From NCBI GenBank assembly GCA_036268295.1, contig DATAUK010000013.1, positions 157,759-221,758 on the forward strand: 64,000 nt of DNA. Reading direction: 5' to 3'. The notes below the pieces were generated by a model that did not search any database, was not told the origin of the DNA, and saw nothing but the letters and a program-made list of their open reading frames with translations. The DNA is from DATAUK01 sp036268295 (GTDB lineage: Bacteria > Actinomycetota > Actinomycetes > JAFAQI01). A program made the translations under genes and the position numbers. This document shows positions 1-8,629 of the stretch, one piece after another (the first letter of the stretch is position 1; each line of letters starts with the position of its first letter).

Positions 1-80
1 TCGAACTGTCGGCTCGGATCCTGAAGCGCTTGGCGTACCTCGTCTTCGACGGGCAGTGGCACGATCAATGGTCGGGTCAT
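1..80 (-). CDS. 5' fragment of an unidentified gene cut by the left edge
   Basis: Only the first 26 codons are in the window; the gene continues leftward. Its ATG (78-80) shares one base with the dusB stop in a TGATG junction, so translation is probably coupled to dusB and it is the next member of the M20-maf-dusB run. The visible N terminus begins MTRPLIVPLPVEDEVRQAL. This loosely recalls the start of 2'-5' RNA ligase-like proteins, but 26 residues are too few to assign a family. Confidence 0.55.
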   Translation of the reverse strand, partial: MTRPLIVPLPVEDEVRQALQDPSRQF

Positions 81-1231
81 CAGCCCCCCGAGACGAGCGA
101 GTCAGCTTCCTTCGGTGGCGGTGTCGGATCGGCCGCCGACTCGCGCCAGCCAGCGGGCAGCGTGACCCGTCGTGGTCCCTGGCTGTGGCCGCGCACGATA
201 CGAAGGTTCTCGGGCGGCAATGCGGTGTCGGGCCCGATCCGGTCGAGCAGGACATCCAGCAGCCGGTCGAGCTCGGCGAGTGATGAGGTCTGTGCCAGGT
301 CACGCCGGGTTGCGCCGCCGACCGGGTAGCCGGCGAGATACCAGCCGACGTGCTTGCGGAAGTCACGGACACCGAGGAACTCGTCGTTCTTGGTGGCCGC
401 GAGCAGTCTGACGTGGCGTCGCATCACCATGACGACTTCGCCGAGCGGCGGTGGTTGCTGCACTTCGCGGCCGGCGAAGGCGTCGGCAAGATCCCGGAAA
501 AGCCAAGGCTTTCCAAGGCATCCGCGGCCGACGACGACGCCGTCGCAGCCGGTCTGCCGCATCATCTCGACACCGTCCTCGGCCACCCAGATGTCGCCGT
601 TTCCGAGCACCGGCACCGTCGTGACGACGGACTTGAGATGCGCGATCGCCGTCCAGTCGGCCACGCCGGAGTAGAGCTGCTCCGCGGTGCGGGCGTGAAG
701 CGCGACCGCCGCCGCGCCCTCGTCGGCGGCGATCAGCCCGGCCTTGACGTAGGTCAGTGCGTCGTCGTCGATGCCCATCCGCATCTTGACCGTGACCGGG
801 ATCGTGCCGGCGGCGCGGACCGCCGCCTTGACGATGGCGGCGAACAGTGTGGAGTGAAGCGGCAGCGCTGCGCCGCCACCGAGCTTGGTCACCTTCGGCA
901 CCGGACACCCCATGTTCAGATCGATGTGATCGATCCGGACATCGTTGACGAGCATCGTGACCGAGCGAGCGACGACGTCGGGGTCGACGCCGTAGAGCTG
1001 GATGCTGTGGATGTCTTCGTCGGACCCGAACGTCAGCATTCGCCGGGTTTTCTCGCTCCCCTCGACCAGCGCCCGAGCCGAGACCATCTCGTTGACGTAG
1101 AGCCCGGCGCCGTACGAGCGGCACAGCGTGCGGAAGGCAGCGTTGGTCACGCCGGCCATCGGGGCGAGCACGACCGGCGGGTCCACCGTGATCGGCCCGA
1201 TCTTGAGCGGGCTCACCGGGTTCAGCGCCAT
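80..1231 (-). CDS. dusB: tRNA-dihydrouridine synthase (DusB/NifR3 type)
   Basis: Reduces uridine to dihydrouridine in the tRNA D-loop using FMN and NADPH in the cytosol. The 383-residue product has a TIM-barrel N half with LAPMAGVTNAAFR (22-34), the catalytic-cysteine motif NMGCPVPKVTK (Cys109), KMRMGIDDD, HARTAEQLYSG, and the FMN-phosphate segment DGVVVGRGCLGKPWLF; the C-terminal helical domain includes FRKHVGWYL. This is the full Dus set and a normal length for the nifR3 family. I chose the ATG at 1229-1231, which overlaps the maf stop by 10 bases; longer in-frame starts lie inside maf and add basic, unconserved residues. It is downstream of maf in a coupled leftward unit. Confidence 0.93.
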   Translation of the reverse strand: MALNPVSPLKIGPITVDPPVVLAPMAGVTNAAFRTLCRSYGAGLYVNEMVSARALVEGSEKTRRMLTFGSDEDIHSIQLYGVDPDVVARSVTMLVNDVRIDHIDLNMGCPVPKVTKLGGGAALPLHSTLFAAIVKAAVRAAGTIPVTVKMRMGIDDDALTYVKAGLIAADEGAAAVALHARTAEQLYSGVADWTAIAHLKSVVTTVPVLGNGDIWVAEDGVEMMRQTGCDGVVVGRGCLGKPWLFRDLADAFAGREVQQPPPLGEVVMVMRRHVRLLAATKNDEFLGVRDFRKHVGWYLAGYPVGGATRRDLAQTSSLAELDRLLDVLLDRIGPDTALPPENLRIVRGHSQGPRRVTLPAGWRESAADPTPPPKEADSLVSGG

Positions 1232-1821
1232 AACTCCGTGATACCGACGTCCAGCGCTGCCAGCAAGCGGCGCAGCAGTGGCAACGACAGCCCGATGACG
1301 TTGCTGGCGTCGCCGTCGATGCCGTCGATGAACGGTGCGGCGCGCCCGTCGAGGGTGAAGGCACCGGCAACCTGCAACGGCTCGCCGCTCGCAACGTAGG
1401 CCGCAACCTCCTCGTCGTTCGGCCGGCCGAAATGCACCACTGTCGCCGCGACGTCGCTGGCCCGCCGGTCGGTTGCGGTGTCGATGAGGCAGTGACCGGT
1501 CAGCAGCGTGCCGTTGTGGCCGCGCATCCGTTGCCAACGCTCGGTTGCGGCCTCGGGCGTGCCCGGCTTGCCGAGGACCTCGCCGTCGAAGTGCAGCATC
1601 GAGTCGCAGCCGAGGACCAGCGCACCGGGGCGACCGAGGCTGCCGGCGACGGCGCTCGCCTTTGCCTCGGCGAGCGCCACGACCAGCCGGCGCGGATCGT
1701 CGTCGGTGATGGCGGACTCGTCGACGCCGCTCACCACGACGCTCGGGTCGAGCCCGGCGTCGTGCAGCAGCCGCAGCCGGGCCGGCGACCCGGATGCCAG
1801 GACGAGCGAGCGGCGCGTCAC
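1222..1821 (-). CDS. maf: Maf-like nucleoside triphosphate pyrophosphatase
   Basis: Maf proteins hydrolyse non-canonical or modified nucleotides (dTTP/UTP or m7GTP class) to monophosphates and are linked to septum control and house-cleaning. The 199-residue product opens with LVLASGSPARLRLL, the P-loop-like Maf signature, and has VLGCDSMLHFDGEVLGKP and GTLLTGHCLID, where the conserved acidic residues lie. Length is typical. The ATG overlaps the stop of the upstream amidohydrolase in a 4-base ATGA junction (1818-1821), and its own end overlaps dusB, so the three genes are read together. Which Maf subfamily substrate it prefers cannot be decided by eye. Confidence 0.9.
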   Translation of the reverse strand: MTRRSLVLASGSPARLRLLHDAGLDPSVVVSGVDESAITDDDPRRLVVALAEAKASAVAGSLGRPGALVLGCDSMLHFDGEVLGKPGTPEAATERWQRMRGHNGTLLTGHCLIDTATDRRASDVAATVVHFGRPNDEEVAAYVASGEPLQVAGAFTLDGRAAPFIDGIDGDASNVIGLSLPLLRRLLAALDVGITELWR

Positions 1822-3008
1822 CCGGCCAATACTTGCTGCGCGAACTCGGCGTACAACCGGACGCCGTCGGCCATCACCGACTCATCGAACGCGGCCTCGG
1901 GGGAGTGGTTGAACGGCGCGGTCGCCGGGTCGCGGTCGCGGGGTGTCGCACCGAGAAAGACCATCGCACCCGGCACCTTGGCGAGCACCCGCGAGAAGTC
2001 CTCGGAGCCCGACAGCGGGTCGGGCAGGGTGAGCCACCGGTCCGCACCGTGCGCGTCGGTGATGACGTGCTTGGCGAGGTCGACCTGCGCCGCGGTGTTG
2101 ATCGTCACCGGATATTGGACGTCGAGGACCGCGTCGACCTCGAGTCCGTGAGCCGTGGCAATTCCCTTGCAGACCACCGCGATCTCGTCGATCAGCCGTT
2201 CGTGGGCCGCATCGGTGTAGCAGCGGACCGTCGCCTCGAAAGTCGCAGTGTCGGGGATGATGTTGTCCTGGGTGCCGGCGTGGAACTGACCGACCGTGAT
2301 CACCACCGGATCGAAGATGTCGAACCGCCGGGTCGCGAAGGTCTGCAGCGCGGTCACCATCTCGCAGGCGGCCGGGATCGGGTCCTTCGCCCGGTGCGGC
2401 GCCGAGCCGTGGCCACCAGCGCCGTCCACCGTCACCCGCAGCGTGTCCGCCGCGGACATGATCGTGCCGGCTCGGCTCGCGAACACCCCCGCCGGCAACA
2501 TCGAGGATGTGACGTGAATTGCCAGCGCCGCGTCGGCCTGACGTCCGCTCGCCCCAAGGACGCCCTCGTCGATCATGTAGCGCGCGCCGTCGTGACCCTC
2601 TTCACCCGGCTGGAACATGAACACGACATCGCCGGCCAGCTGATCCCGCTGTGCCGAAAGCACCCGAGCCGCGCCGACCAGCATCGCGGTGTGCAGATCG
2701 TGGCCGCAGGCGTGCATCTGCGGGCCGTCGGAGGCGAAGTCGAGCCCGGTCCGCTCGATGACCGGAAGCGCGTCCATATCGCCGCGCAACAGCACGGCGC
2801 GATCCCCGGGCACGGCGCCGCGCAACACGGCGCTGACCGAGGTCAGCTCCTCGCCGGTCGAGATCTCCAGCGGCAGCCCGTCGAGTGCTGCGAGGACCCG
2901 CTCCTGGGTCCGCGGCAACGTCAGCCCGAGCTCCGGGATGCGGTGCAGCTCGCGGCGCAGCCGCACCACGTCGTCGTGCCCGTCCGCCGCAAGCTCCGCA
3001 ATGGCCAT
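1818..3008 (-). CDS. M20-family amidohydrolase (AbgB/hippurate hydrolase-like)
   Basis: Zinc-dependent hydrolase that removes N-acyl or N-aroyl groups from amino acids. The 396-residue protein shows the M20D metal-binding blocks: LLRGDMDALPV, MHACGHDLHTAMLVGAARVL, VFMFQPGEEGHDGARYMIDE (metal and general-base glutamates), a single HVTSS block, and the GGHGSAPHRAKDPI dimerisation-domain motif. Length is normal. It is the first gene of the leftward unit with maf and dusB and is divergent from paaN across only 50 bp (3009-3058), which must hold both promoters. The natural substrate (hippurate, IAA-amino acid, acetyl-amino acid) is not readable from sequence. Confidence 0.9.
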   Translation of the reverse strand: MAIAELAADGHDDVVRLRRELHRIPELGLTLPRTQERVLAALDGLPLEISTGEELTSVSAVLRGAVPGDRAVLLRGDMDALPVIERTGLDFASDGPQMHACGHDLHTAMLVGAARVLSAQRDQLAGDVVFMFQPGEEGHDGARYMIDEGVLGASGRQADAALAIHVTSSMLPAGVFASRAGTIMSAADTLRVTVDGAGGHGSAPHRAKDPIPAACEMVTALQTFATRRFDIFDPVVITVGQFHAGTQDNIIPDTATFEATVRCYTDAAHERLIDEIAVVCKGIATAHGLEVDAVLDVQYPVTINTAAQVDLAKHVITDAHGADRWLTLPDPLSGSEDFSRVLAKVPGAMVFLGATPRDRDPATAPFNHSPEAAFDESVMADGVRLYAEFAQQVLAG

Positions 3009-3058
3009 GGGTGCAGGTTAGGCGGAGTCAGCCATACTCTCGGGTGGAGGTGCGACAA

Positions 3059-4807
3059 ATGACGCCAATTGCTACCCACGGCACGATCGCGATCCCCGAA
3101 GCGAAGACCGGGCAGGCCGCGACCTCTCTCGACGACTGCGATGTGGCGATCGCAGATCTGGTCGAGCACTCGAAAAGCTGGTTCGACGAGCCGGCCGGTG
3201 ACCTGATCCCACTGCTCGAACGGCTCAACGACGCGGTCATGACGCACGCCCAGGAATGGGTCGAGGCCTCCTGCGCCGCCAAGCACCTCCCGGCCGACCG
3301 GCCGGCCGCCAGTGAAGAGTGGGCGCAGGTCACGGTTGCCGCGCGCTACGTCCGGCTGCTCGCGGCGTCGCTGACCGACATCGCAGCCGGCAACAAGCCG
3401 CAGTTCCCCGGCAAGCCGCATCCGGTGACCGGTGGCCATACCGCGATTCCGGCATTCCCCTTCGATGCGATCGACAAGGTCGCGCTCTCCGGCTTCACCG
3501 CTGAGGTCTGGCTCCGGCGCGGAGTCGCCGGGGCACAGGCCATCGAAGGGCAGGCGACGGCCTGGTTCGGCGGTGGCGCGCCCGGTGTCTCACTCGTTCT
3601 CGGTGCCGGCAACCAGGCATCGATCCCGTTCGTCGACGTCCTCGACCGGATGTTCATCACGCGGCATCCGGTGCTGCTGAAGATGAATCCGGTCAACGAC
3701 TATCTCGGCCCGATCTTCGAGAAGGTCATGGCTGAGCTGATCGACCGCGGCGTGCTTCGGATCGTGTACGGCGGCGCCGAGGTCGGCACCCACCTGGTCC
3801 GTCACGACGGCGTCTCCGATGTCCACGTGACCGGATCGGACAAGACGTTCGAGGCGATCGTCTTCGGCGTCGGTGAGGACGGCGCGCGCCGCAAGGCCGC
3901 GCTTGAGCCACTGGTCACCAAGCCGGTGACCGGCGAGCTGGGCAATGTCTCGCCGTGCATCGTCGTACCCGGACCCTGGACGCCGAAGGACATCACGTTC
4001 CAGGCCCAGAACATCGCGACGATGCTGACGAACAACGCCGGCTTCAACTGCATCGCGTTGCGCGCACTGATCACGCCGAGCAGCTGGGACCAGCGCGACG
4101 CGCTACTCGACGCGGTCCGTGACGTGCTCCGCGAGGCCGGCTCACGCCATCCCTACTACCCGGGCGCCCGCGATCGTTTCGACCAGTTCGTCGCAGCGCA
4201 CCCGGAGGCGGAGCGACTCGGCGACGACTCGCCGGGTTGCGTGCCGTGGACGCTGATCCCGGGACTCCGGCCGGGCCCCGGCGAGGAGATCGCGTTCACG
4301 ACCGAGTCGTTCAATGGCGTCTTCGCCGAGGTAGGGATCGATTCCAGCGGCACCGTCGACTACATCCGCAAGGCGGTGGACTTCGCCAACGACGGGATGT
4401 GGGGGACGCTCGGCTGCTCGCTGATCGTGCACCCGAAGTCGCTCAAGGACCCGGAGGTGCACCGGGCGGTGGAGCAGGCGATCGCCGACCTGCGCTACGG
4501 CACGGTCGCGGTGAACCACTGGTCGGCGCTCGGGTTCCTGCTCGGCTCCACGACGTGGGGCGCCTATCCAGGCCACACCCTCGACGATGTCCAGTCCGGG
4601 ATCGGCCTGGTGCACAACTCGATGATGCTCGCCGAAGCCGACGTCGAGAAGGCCGTGGTCCGCGGGCCGTTCCGGATGCCGGTCAAGCCGACCTGGTCGG
4701 TGACGAACAAGACCGGTCACAAGTCCGGCGAGATGTTCGCGCGGATGCAGGCCAGGCCGTCATGGGGCAAGCTGCCAGGGCTCATCACGACTGCGTTACG
4801 CGGATAA
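3059..4807 (+). CDS. paaN: PaaN-type aldehyde dehydrogenase, phenylacetate catabolism
   Basis: Member of the aldehyde-dehydrogenase superfamily annotated as phenylacetic acid degradation protein PaaN, linked to processing of the ring-opened CoA thioester. The product is 582 residues: a family-specific N-terminal extension to about 130, then the NAD-binding and catalytic folds with GAEVGTHLVRHDG and HVTGSDKTFEAI, the ELGNVSP block (E293) and catalytic Cys331 in NNAGFNCIALRAL. No MaoC-like hydratase domain follows, unlike bifunctional PaaZ. The ATG at 3059 has a good GGAGG eight bases upstream; upstream in-frame codons run into the divergent M20 gene. No other paa gene is in the window, so the pathway link rests on family membership. 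Confidence 0.85.
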   Translation: MTPIATHGTIAIPEAKTGQAATSLDDCDVAIADLVEHSKSWFDEPAGDLIPLLERLNDAVMTHAQEWVEASCAAKHLPADRPAASEEWAQVTVAARYVRLLAASLTDIAAGNKPQFPGKPHPVTGGHTAIPAFPFDAIDKVALSGFTAEVWLRRGVAGAQAIEGQATAWFGGGAPGVSLVLGAGNQASIPFVDVLDRMFITRHPVLLKMNPVNDYLGPIFEKVMAELIDRGVLRIVYGGAEVGTHLVRHDGVSDVHVTGSDKTFEAIVFGVGEDGARRKAALEPLVTKPVTGELGNVSPCIVVPGPWTPKDITFQAQNIATMLTNNAGFNCIALRALITPSSWDQRDALLDAVRDVLREAGSRHPYYPGARDRFDQFVAAHPEAERLGDDSPGCVPWTLIPGLRPGPGEEIAFTTESFNGVFAEVGIDSSGTVDYIRKAVDFANDGMWGTLGCSLIVHPKSLKDPEVHRAVEQAIADLRYGTVAVNHWSALGFLLGSTTWGAYPGHTLDDVQSGIGLVHNSMMLAEADVEKAVVRGPFRMPVKPTWSVTNKTGHKSGEMFARMQARPSWGKLPGLITTALRG

Positions 4808-4875
4808 CGCGACGCTCCTGATGGCGCTAGCATCGAGATACTGAAGTGTCGGGGTGCATTTAAAGGGGAGCGTTC

Positions 4876-5784
4876 GTGAATCGCGTCGTTGTGGGGATGG
4901 CGGCGCTTGCCGCGTCCAGTTTGGTGCTGGCGGGCTGCGGCGCGTCCAGCTCGGGTAGCGGCGCCCCGTCGACGCCAGCCCCGCCGGCCGCTTCGTCCGC
5001 GGCGGCATCGACCGGCCCGGCCGCGCTCGTTGCGGGCTGCCCGCCAAGCACGCTGAAGACGGTCTCGTCCGGCAACATCACGATCGGCGTTGACCAGCCG
5101 GTCTACCCGCCGTGGTTCAACCACAACAAGACGCCGATCGACGGCAACGGCTTCGAGAGTGCAGTCGATCTCGCGATCGCCAAGGAGCTCGGCTACACCC
5201 CGGCGCAGACCAAGGTCAAGCGGATCACCTTCACCCAGGCGATCGGCCCGGCAGCTCGTGACTTCGACTTCGACCTCGACGAGTTCTCGATCACCGCGGC
5301 TCGCGAGAAGGCGGTCGACTTCTCCGCGCCCTACTACGACGTCGCCGAGGCGGTCGTCGCGATGAAGGGCAGCAAGGGTGCGTCGGTGACCACGCTCGCC
5401 GGCCTGAAGGCACTGAAGCTCGGCGCCCAGCTCGGCACGACCGACGCTGACGCGATCAACAACGTCATCAAGCCCTCGTCTCACGCCTTCTACAGCAGCA
5501 ACGCGCTTGCGGTGCAGGCCCTGAAGAACGGCCAGATTGACGGCCTGGTGGTCGACCTGCCTACCGCGTTCTACATCACCTCCGCTCAGGTGAGTGGCAG
5601 CACGATCGCCGGCCAGCTTGCGCCGACTGCGCACCCAGAGCAGTTCGGCGCCTTGCTCGCCAAGGACAGCCCACTCACCTCGTGCGTCAGCAAGGCGGTC
5701 ACTGCGCTGAAGGCCAGTGGCGCTCTGGCGAAGATCCAGACCAAGTGGCTGGCGAAAGAGGCCAACGCACCCGTTCTGCACTAG
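4876..5784 (+). CDS. Polar amino-acid ABC transporter, substrate-binding lipoprotein
   Basis: Extracellular solute receptor anchored by lipid. The GTG start at 4876 follows an AAAGGGGAG ribosome site; the signal peptide ends in the lipobox LAGC (lipidated Cys21), followed by a Ser/Gly/Ala/Pro-rich linker to about residue 55. The rest has the SBP family 3 pattern: ITIGVDQPVYPPW, NGFESAVDLAIAKELGY, DFDLDEFSITAAREKAVDFS, and SNALAVQALKNGQIDGLVVD. The permease begins four bases after the stop and the ATPase overlaps the permease, so this is a complete importer operon. The ligand is probably a polar amino acid or similar small amine; it cannot be narrowed. Confidence 0.9.
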   Translation: MNRVVVGMAALAASSLVLAGCGASSSGSGAPSTPAPPAASSAAASTGPAALVAGCPPSTLKTVSSGNITIGVDQPVYPPWFNHNKTPIDGNGFESAVDLAIAKELGYTPAQTKVKRITFTQAIGPAARDFDFDLDEFSITAAREKAVDFSAPYYDVAEAVVAMKGSKGASVTTLAGLKALKLGAQLGTTDADAINNVIKPSSHAFYSSNALAVQALKNGQIDGLVVDLPTAFYITSAQVSGSTIAGQLAPTAHPEQFGALLAKDSPLTSCVSKAVTALKASGALAKIQTKWLAKEANAPVLH

Positions 5785-5787
5785 CCG

Positions 5788-6654
5788 GTGAGCAGGACTG
5801 CCGAGGACTTCGTGGTCTCGGACAAAGAAGCATGGCGGCGCAGCTTTCGTCGCGACCGCAGGCGCAAGTCGACGCTGGTGGCAATCCTCAGCACGATTGC
5901 CTTCGCCGTCGTGGTTTGGCTAGGCGCCACGCATGCACCCGGCTGGACGTCTGCGCGGGAGACGTTTCTGTCTGGGCATCAGTTCCGCCACGACACGCCT
6001 GACATCCTGCGAGGGTTGCTGATTGACCTGAAGCTGCTTGTGATCTGCGAGCCGTGCATCCTGCTGCTTGCCGTCGTCATTGCTACCTTGCGGACGTCAG
6101 TGAGCCCGGTGCTCGCGCCGGTGCGGATCGGCTGCGCGCTGTATGTCGATCTCTTCCGCGGCTGCCCGATGATCATCCTGCTGTACCTGTTCGCCGAAGG
6201 CATCCCTTCGCTGCGCCTTCACCACGTCACGAACTCCGCGCTGGTCTGGGGCGGGGTGGCGATCATCGTGTCCTACAGCGCCTACGTCACTGAGGTCATG
6301 CGCTCGGGCATCCAGTCGGTGCACCCGAGTCAGCGTGCCGCTGCCCGTTCGCTCGGCCTCACCCAGCGCCAGACGCTTCGGCTCGTCGTGCTGCCGCAGG
6401 CGGTGCGAAACGTCATTCCGGCGCTGCTGAACGATTTCGTCGCGTTGCAGAAGGATGTCGGCCTGATCTCGATCGTTGGCGCGGTGGCCGACGCGATCCA
6501 GACCGCGACCGCCGACAACGACGCGAGCTTCAACTTCACGCCCTTCGTCATCGCCGCGATCCTGTTCATCCTGCTGGCCGCACCCTCCGGCCGGTTCGCC
6601 GACTACTACGCCCGGCGGGCACTGCGGCGCCAGCAGGCGGGCGTGGTCGTATGA
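5788..6654 (+). CDS. Polar amino-acid ABC transporter, permease
   Basis: Inner-membrane channel subunit of the HisM/GlnP type. The 288-residue product has a basic N-terminal tail (about 1-28), then five or so membrane helices, starting with LVAILSTIAFAVVVWLG. The coupling (EAA) loop GIQSVHPSQRAAARSLGLT and the following LPQAVRNVIPALLNDFVAL are characteristic. The GTG start lies four bases after the binding-protein stop; the end overlaps the ATPase start by four bases (ATGA at 6651-6654). Only one permease gene is present, implying a homodimeric channel. Confidence 0.92.
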   Translation: MSRTAEDFVVSDKEAWRRSFRRDRRRKSTLVAILSTIAFAVVVWLGATHAPGWTSARETFLSGHQFRHDTPDILRGLLIDLKLLVICEPCILLLAVVIATLRTSVSPVLAPVRIGCALYVDLFRGCPMIILLYLFAEGIPSLRLHHVTNSALVWGGVAIIVSYSAYVTEVMRSGIQSVHPSQRAAARSLGLTQRQTLRLVVLPQAVRNVIPALLNDFVALQKDVGLISIVGAVADAIQTATADNDASFNFTPFVIAAILFILLAAPSGRFADYYARRALRRQQAGVVV

Positions 6655-7391
6655 GTGCTCCCGTTCTGCAGGTGCGCCAGGTCTACAAGCACTACGGCGA
6701 CGCCCATGTCCTCAACGGCATCGACGTCGAGGTCGACGACGGCCAGGCCGTCGTACTCATCGGCGGGTCTGGCTCCGGCAAGTCCACGCTGTTGCGCTGC
6801 GTGAACCTGCTCGAGGTCGTGACCGACGGCGAGATCGTTCTCGAAGGCGAGGAGATCACCGATCCACGGGTCGATGTCGACGCGGTCCGTCGCCGGATCG
6901 GCGTCGTTTTCCAGTCCTACAACCTGTTCCCTCACCTGACCGCGCTGCAGAACGTCAGCTTGGCGCCGCGCGTGGTCGGCAAAATCGGCAAGGCCGAAGC
7001 CAACGATCGGGCCCGCGAGATGCTCGCTCGGGTCGGGCTCGCAGCCCACGCCGACTCCTATCCGGACCGGATGTCAGGCGGTCAGCAGCAACGTACGGCG
7101 ATCGCGCGGGCGCTCGCCAACGAGCCGCGGCTTCTACTGCTCGACGAGGTGACGAGCGCGCTCGATCCCGAGCTGGTCGGTGAGGTGCTCGACCTGATCG
7201 GCGAGCTCAAGGCCCAAGGAATGACGATCCTGATGGCGACGCACGAGATGGGTTTCGCGCATCGGGTGGCCGACGAGGTCTGCTTCCTCGACGCCGGCGT
7301 CGTCGCCGAGTCGGGTCCGCCGGAACAGGTCCTCGATCACCCGAGCAACCCGAGGCTGCAGCAGTTCCTCTCGCGCGTTCTACGCCACTGA
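6651..7391 (+). CDS. Polar amino-acid ABC transporter, ATP-binding protein (GlnQ-like)
   Basis: Cytosolic ATPase that powers the importer. All nucleotide-binding motifs are intact in 246 residues: Walker A GGSGSGKST, Q-loop VVFQSYNLFPHLT, signature MSGGQQQRTAIARAL, Walker B LLLLDEVTSALDPE and the H-loop MATHEMGFAHRVAD. Length equals the GlnQ/HisP family norm. It is the last gene of the three-gene operon; its 3' end runs 12 bases into the convergent regulator gene, so the two transcripts overlap tail to tail. Confidence 0.93.
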   Translation: MSAPVLQVRQVYKHYGDAHVLNGIDVEVDDGQAVVLIGGSGSGKSTLLRCVNLLEVVTDGEIVLEGEEITDPRVDVDAVRRRIGVVFQSYNLFPHLTALQNVSLAPRVVGKIGKAEANDRAREMLARVGLAAHADSYPDRMSGGQQQRTAIARALANEPRLLLLDEVTSALDPELVGEVLDLIGELKAQGMTILMATHEMGFAHRVADEVCFLDAGVVAESGPPEQVLDHPSNPRLQQFLSRVLRH

Positions 7392-8555
7392 CTGGGCCCG
7401 AAGGGCGAGCTCCAACGCGAACCGGCGGTCCGGATCGGTCAGGGCATCGCCGAACAGGTTGCGGAGCTGGCCGAGCCGGTAGGCGACGGTCTGCGGGTGG
7501 ACATGAAGTGCTTCGGCGACCCGGGCCCGCTCGCCGCGATAGCTCAGCCAGGCGAGCAGGGTCTGAGCCAGCCGCTCCCGGGTCGCGTCGCGAAGCGAAG
7601 CGAGCGGGGCGAGCTCGCGGGCGATCAATGCGCCGGATAGCTGGGCATCGCGGTGCACGACCAGGTCGACGAGATGGTCGTTGACCAGCAGCGGGTCGCC
7701 GTCGAGTACGCCGTCGGCGACGAGTCGCATTGCCAACGCCGCCGGCCGCAACGCGGCCGCGGCTTCGGCCCACGGCGCGACCAGACCGACAACGGCTCCC
7801 CGCCCGACGAGCTGGTGTCGCAGCGCGGCCCACTGCGAGGCTCGGGTCGGTGCCGGTAGCAGCGCGACCACGCCTTCGGCGGTCGGCGCCACGAGTGCCT
7901 CCGGGCCGAGGCTGGCCGCGAGCCCGTCGGAGCGGCCGGGTGCGACGAAGACCGGCACGATGACCTCGGGCGGCGCCCAGCCAACCGCGCCGGCGGCATC
8001 GTGGACCGAGGACGGGTCGGCGGTGCCGCTGAGGATGGCGGTGAGCAGCTCGGTCCGCAGCCGGTCGCGCTCACCCGCGCGGGCCGACTGCTCAGCGGCG
8101 AAGCCTTCGATGCTCGCGGAGGACAGTACGTCGATGTAGGCGAAAGTCGCGAGCGCGAGCGGCACAACCGCGTCCGCGGCCAGACCGGCGTTTCGTGCCA
8201 GCTCGGCAAATCGCTGGAACGCGACGCGGGCGCCGACCCGATAAGCCGCGAGCAGCGCCTCGAGGGTGCGCCCGGCTCGCAGCTCACCGCGACCGAGCTC
8301 GACGTACACCTCACGGTCGGTGCCGCTGCCGGCCGGCTCCAGCGTGCCGGGCAGATCGAGGAACCGGCTGAGCGCGACTTCCACGCCAAATCGCAGGCCG
8401 CGGCCGAAATCGCCTTCGAGCGGGCGACGGTAGGCGGGCACCTCGCGGCCGACCGCGGCGATGACCTCGTCAACCACGTCGGGGAGATGAGGACGGACGC
8501 GGTCGACGACGTCGGCGGGCAGCGAGGCCCACGGCGGCGCTTCGATTGTCTCCAT
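7380..8555 (-). CDS. PucR-family transcriptional regulator
   Basis: A 391-residue regulator with the PucR C-terminal helix-turn-helix: RVAEALHVHPQTVAYRLGQL near the end, preceded by LLAWLSYRGERA. The N-terminal two thirds is a GGDEF-like/sensor region without membrane segments. I use the ATG at 8553-8555 (METIEAPPW); a TTG seven codons upstream is possible. It converges on the ABC-transporter operon and diverges from the ferredoxin-reductase/desaturase pair across 74 bp (8556-8629), so those two genes are its most obvious candidate targets. PucR relatives control purine, amino-acid or fatty-acid related pathways; the effector here is unknown. Confidence 0.85.
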   Translation of the reverse strand: METIEAPPWASLPADVVDRVRPHLPDVVDEVIAAVGREVPAYRRPLEGDFGRGLRFGVEVALSRFLDLPGTLEPAGSGTDREVYVELGRGELRAGRTLEALLAAYRVGARVAFQRFAELARNAGLAADAVVPLALATFAYIDVLSSASIEGFAAEQSARAGERDRLRTELLTAILSGTADPSSVHDAAGAVGWAPPEVIVPVFVAPGRSDGLAASLGPEALVAPTAEGVVALLPAPTRASQWAALRHQLVGRGAVVGLVAPWAEAAAALRPAALAMRLVADGVLDGDPLLVNDHLVDLVVHRDAQLSGALIARELAPLASLRDATRERLAQTLLAWLSYRGERARVAEALHVHPQTVAYRLGQLRNLFGDALTDPDRRFALELALRAQSVA

Positions 8556-8629
8556 CGTACAAATAGTGTGGCACAAGCCGTGTTCACCGAGACGATGCCA
8601 CCGCGGCTTTTGTTGGGCAGGCTGTAAAC

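Noticed and set aside
350..1399. Long plus-strand open frame across dusB/maf
   Set aside because: It is His/Arg/Asp-rich and has no family motif, while the opposite strand carries a complete Dus and Maf with all motifs.
1794..3062. Long plus-strand frame across the M20 gene
   Set aside because: Antisense to a full M20D peptidase; composition is that of a GC-rich shadow frame.
4717..5781. Minus-strand frame opposite the ABC binding protein
   Set aside because: The lipobox, SBP motifs and operon context belong to the plus strand.
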